Assembly: GCA_947575425.1 (NCBI GenBank)
Contig: CANPNQ010000073.1
Span: 1 to 6,082, forward strand
Source: an uncultured Erysipelotrichaceae bacterium
Lineage (GTDB): Bacteria > Bacillota_I > Bacilli_A > Erysipelotrichales > Erysipelotrichaceae
DNA length: 6,082 nucleotides
Direction of reading: 5' to 3'
Part shown: positions 3,920-6,082 of the stretch, piece by piece
Layout: each line of letters begins with the position of its first letter
How positions within the stretch are numbered: position 1 is the stretch's first letter
Made by a program: the position numbers and the translations under genes
Notes under the pieces: generated by a model
What the model saw: the letters and a program-made list of their open reading frames with translations, nothing else
Databases searched by the model: none
What the model was told of the DNA's origin: nothing

Positions 3920-4756
3920 ATGTCAAGATTTACACGGGTACAGAAAATCACAATCGGATGTATCATCGCCTTTGTGCTATTCGGCTTTATCGAAATGGGA
4001 ATGCAGTCAAAAGGCGGAATGATTGATTTGGGATATGATGCTTTCAGTATGCTTCGCTATGGATTGATTGAAAAACCGATGCGTTCCCTTCAGGGATGGA
4101 TGAGTGATTATGCCGACTTGTGGAAGGTGAAGGAAGAAAATGACAGCCTGCATTACCAGTTGTCCCAACAACCGCTCTATGAGGCACAATTACTGGAAGC
4201 ACAGCGAGAGATCAACGAATTGAAGGAGCACTTACAAATGAAGGAGTCCCTTGGAAAATTTGAGATGGTAATGGCCAACGTCATCGTTCGTGATGCAGAT
4301 ACATGGGACAATCAATTCACCATCGATCTGGGGAAGGGAGATGGCATGGAAAAGGATATGATCGTATTATCCAGTCGCGGCGTCGTGGGAAAAATCAGTG
4401 AGGTCTCCCAATTTACCAGTAAGGTGAAGCTGTTAACTAGTGAGGATCGTCAAAACAATGTGGCTGTAAAGGTATCTATATCAGGCAGCGAATCCAGCGA
4501 GGGCGTCTTGCAGAGCTATGATGCTTCTCGCGGTGTATTCGTCATTCATGTGTTCGATAACAATCATAATATCAAAGAGGAAATGCAGGTCGTTACCTCT
4601 GGCAAAGGAGGTGTTTATCCCAGTGGTCTGCTGATTGGTACGATCAATACCATTGAGGAATTAAGCAATTCGATTGGAAAAACGATCTACGTCAAGCCCT
4701 CTGCCGATTTTCAGAATTTCGATTATGTCCAAGTGATACGGAAGGCGAAGGAATAG
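3920..4756 (+). CDS. mreC: Rod shape-determining protein MreC
   Basis: A 278-residue bitopic membrane protein. MreC joins cytoplasmic MreB and MreD to the lateral-wall synthesis machinery (RodA and class B penicillin-binding proteins) and so maintains rod shape. A single N-terminal transmembrane helix spans about 9-26. A coiled coil follows (about 67-112), with heptad-like Leu and Glu. The extracellular beta-barrel domain (about 115-275) has the family motifs DLGKGDGMEKD (136-146), VTSGKGGVYPSGLLIG (225-240) and PSADFQNFDYVQVI (260-273). It is first in the operon, with mreD starting two bases after its stop. mreB is not directly upstream, unlike the mreBCD arrangement of many bacteria. Confidence 0.96.
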   Translation: MSRFTRVQKITIGCIIAFVLFGFIEMGMQSKGGMIDLGYDAFSMLRYGLIEKPMRSLQGWMSDYADLWKVKEENDSLHYQLSQQPLYEAQLLEAQREINELKEHLQMKESLGKFEMVMANVIVRDADTWDNQFTIDLGKGDGMEKDMIVLSSRGVVGKISEVSQFTSKVKLLTSEDRQNNVAVKVSISGSESSEGVLQSYDASRGVFVIHVFDNNHNIKEEMQVVTSGKGGVYPSGLLIGTINTIEELSNSIGKTIYVKPSADFQNFDYVQVIRKAKE

Positions 4757-4758
4757 TT

Positions 4759-5316
4759 ATGTGGGTTCATGTGTTATTTGTCGGCGCATGCTTTCTGCTT
4801 GATGGAGTACTGATGATGTTATTCCCCAACGATGCGATCGGCACCGATCTGATGTTTGTTTCCAATCTCGGGTTTTCTGCACTTGTGCTGACTATCCGCA
4901 AATTTGACTTTACAGACAGTTGTCTGTTTACGATCTTGTTTGGCATGTTTTTTGATCACTACTTTGCGAATGTTTTCTTCATCTATGCGATTGCATATTT
5001 GCTTGTGGCATGCCTTTTACCGATTTGGTCAAAGCACATGACGGAAACGGTATTGGAATCGTTGATTCTCTGTATTTCGACAATCTTTGTCAAGGATTGT
5101 GTGGTATATTTCTGTATGTTCTTTGGCCGGATGACCACCTTAAGCATACAGACTTGGTTTGTGAATGTAGAATTTTTAACCATTCTGGCAAATGCCATTT
5201 TGGTTCTGATCCTGATCTCCCTGTTGCGATTAAAGGATGATTATCTGGAAATGAAAGAGCGGAAGGGTAGAAAAAAGGAGCGGATCGAATGGTTCAGATT
5301 AAGGTTACGGCGGTAA
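4759..5316 (+). CDS. mreD: Rod shape-determining protein MreD
   Basis: A 185-residue polytopic membrane protein of normal family length that works with MreC in the elongasome. About five or six hydrophobic segments are visible (about 4-22, 32-46, 54-68, 70-90, 97-121, 133-157), including the family-like GMFFDHYF around 62-69. The tail from about 158 is strongly basic and probably cytoplasmic. The start ATG follows the mreC stop by two bases, and AAGGA at 4748-4752, inside the mreC end, serves as its ribosome binding site. Its own last 28 bp overlap minC. Sequence conservation in MreD is low, so the call leans on the membrane profile and position, but both agree. Confidence 0.9.
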   Translation: MWVHVLFVGACFLLDGVLMMLFPNDAIGTDLMFVSNLGFSALVLTIRKFDFTDSCLFTILFGMFFDHYFANVFFIYAIAYLLVACLLPIWSKHMTETVLESLILCISTIFVKDCVVYFCMFFGRMTTLSIQTWFVNVEFLTILANAILVLILISLLRLKDDYLEMKERKGRKKERIEWFRLRLRR

Positions 5317-5867
5317 ATCAAGCGTATACGGTTACCTGTGCCTATGACGATTTTTCATCGTTTTTAACCATGCTCAAAGAAAGACTCAAGGCCTGCGCAG
5401 ACAGTCACAGCGGGCATTTTGAGGCTTTTTTTCATATGCAGAATGAGTTAAGCGCGCAGGAACTGCTGGACGTGATGAAATGTGCAAATGAGGTAGGGAC
5501 GATTGTGCTGGGCTTCCATCAGGAAAAGGAAAAGCGGGAACTGATCGTGGTGGAGGAAAACTTGTTCAGCGGACAGATGTATGAGTTTGATCAAGAGGTG
5601 CTGTTGCTTGGCTCCATCGGTGCAGAAGCTTTTGTGTCAAGCAGTGAAAGCATGTATTGCATTTTCTCAATCGGGGGAAATATCGATCTGATGCATGAGG
5701 ATTGCGTGATCTGTGCATCCGGCTTTTTTCAGGCAAATATCAGAATTTGTGATACCCATTATCAGAATATGACAAGTTTTTCACCCGCTCAGGTGTACTA
5801 TAAAGAACGCAAGCTTTATTTAAAGGAATTGAAGGAGGAAAAAGCATGGGACGTGCAATCGCGATAA
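5289..5867 (+). CDS. minC: Septum site-determining protein MinC (divergent)
   Basis: A 192-residue cytosolic protein. MinC blocks FtsZ ring assembly away from midcell and is carried to the membrane by MinD. The N-terminal half (about 1-80) would be the FtsZ-inhibiting domain and is poorly conserved. The C-terminal half (about 92-172) matches the MinC beta-helix: FSGQ (93-96), where most MinC have RSGQ, then LLLGSIGAEAFV (105-116), a Gly-rich turn near 127-130, and CVICAS...IRI (139-153). The gene starts inside mreD with a 28-bp overlap, using AAGGAG (5275-5280) 8 nt upstream, and its last 22 bp overlap minD. Replacement of the Arg in the RSGQ motif, which lies in the MinD-binding region, is notable. 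The identification rests on the C-terminal domain and on minD following. Confidence 0.82.
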   Translation: MVQIKVTAVNQAYTVTCAYDDFSSFLTMLKERLKACADSHSGHFEAFFHMQNELSAQELLDVMKCANEVGTIVLGFHQEKEKRELIVVEENLFSGQMYEFDQEVLLLGSIGAEAFVSSSESMYCIFSIGGNIDLMHEDCVICASGFFQANIRICDTHYQNMTSFSPAQVYYKERKLYLKELKEEKAWDVQSR

Positions 5868-6082
5868 CATCGGGGAAGGGCGGTGTTGGGAAAAGCAGTG
5901 TATGTATCAATTTGGGGATCGTATTGGCACAGTTGGGGTACCATGTCTGTTTGATCGATGTGGATCTCGGTTTGAAAAATCTGGATGTGATGATGGGGTT
6001 GGAAAATCGCGTCATCTATGATCTGCGGGATGTGACAGAAGGCTTTTGTCCCTTGGAAAAAGCCATCATTCAGGATAAACGA
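5846..6082 (+). CDS. minD: Septum site-determining ATPase MinD, N-terminal part
   Basis: The first 79 codons are in the window and the frame is open at the right edge. MinD is a ParA/MinD-family ATPase that dimerises with ATP, binds the membrane through a C-terminal amphipathic helix (not visible here) and recruits MinC. The deviant Walker A SGKGGVGKSS (9-18) carries the signature Lys11 and Lys16, with Ser where most MinD have Thr at 17. DVDLGLKNLDVMMGLENR follows (about 40-57), with VIYDLRDV after it; this is near-identical in layout to Bacillus MinD. AAGGAGG (5832-5838) lies 7 nt before the ATG, and the start lies inside minC, indicating translational coupling. Confidence 0.96.
   Translation, partial: MGRAIAITSGKGGVGKSSVCINLGIVLAQLGYHVCLIDVDLGLKNLDVMMGLENRVIYDLRDVTEGFCPLEKAIIQDKR

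Noticed and set aside
5010..5240. Plus-strand ORF of 76 codons inside mreD
   Set aside because: It is an out-of-frame shadow of mreD without a ribosome binding site.
5740..6015. Minus-strand ORF opposite the minC/minD junction
   Set aside because: The plus-strand MinD and MinC motifs explain the region.

Overview
The window looks like a chromosomal segment of a low-GC Bacillota, most probably an Erysipelotrichia-type organism. The class is an inference from overall style and the mreC-mreD-minC-minD gene order, not a database match. It has two parts with a tRNA-containing spacer between them. The left part (1 to about 2400) looks like accessory, mobile-element DNA. The right part (about 2560 to 6082) looks like core chromosome.

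Left part: the window opens inside a DNA methyltransferase whose C-terminal half is visible (1-576). A structured, T-rich probable terminator follows. Next comes a roughly 200-nt leader (about 668-873) with an extended -10 promoter, a 9-codon Leu-rich mini-ORF, a 9-bp inverted repeat and a strong intrinsic terminator. This is the layout of a transcription attenuator, and it sits directly before a serine recombinase of 443 residues (874-2205). The recombinase has a complete catalytic domain, but its usual zinc-ribbon cysteines are mostly missing. Behind it is an orphan transcription unit of about 97 nt (promoter 2262-2290, terminator 2368-2393) that I interpret as an unidentified small RNA.

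Spacer: 2396-2562 holds no gene, only weak promoter-like and palindromic sequence. A tRNA-His(GTG) gene lies on the minus strand (2602-2678) with its own consensus promoter and terminator. Its promoter is back to back with the promoter of a DegV/FakB-family fatty-acid-binding protein (2783-3628), which ends in a clean intrinsic terminator.

Right part: a consensus promoter (3772-3800) and a leader of about 113 nt precede mreC, mreD, minC and the start of minD. These four genes are tightly packed: a 2-bp gap, then a 28-bp overlap, then a 22-bp overlap. They form one operon coupling rod-shape wall synthesis (MreC, MreD) to division-site selection (MinC, MinD). mreB, which precedes mreC in many bacteria, is not here; degV with its own terminator occupies that position. 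minD is cut off by the window end.

The most interesting unexplained items are the attenuator-like leader in front of a recombinase, the unidentified small RNA with its duplicated hairpin sequence, and the degenerate zinc ribbon of the recombinase.
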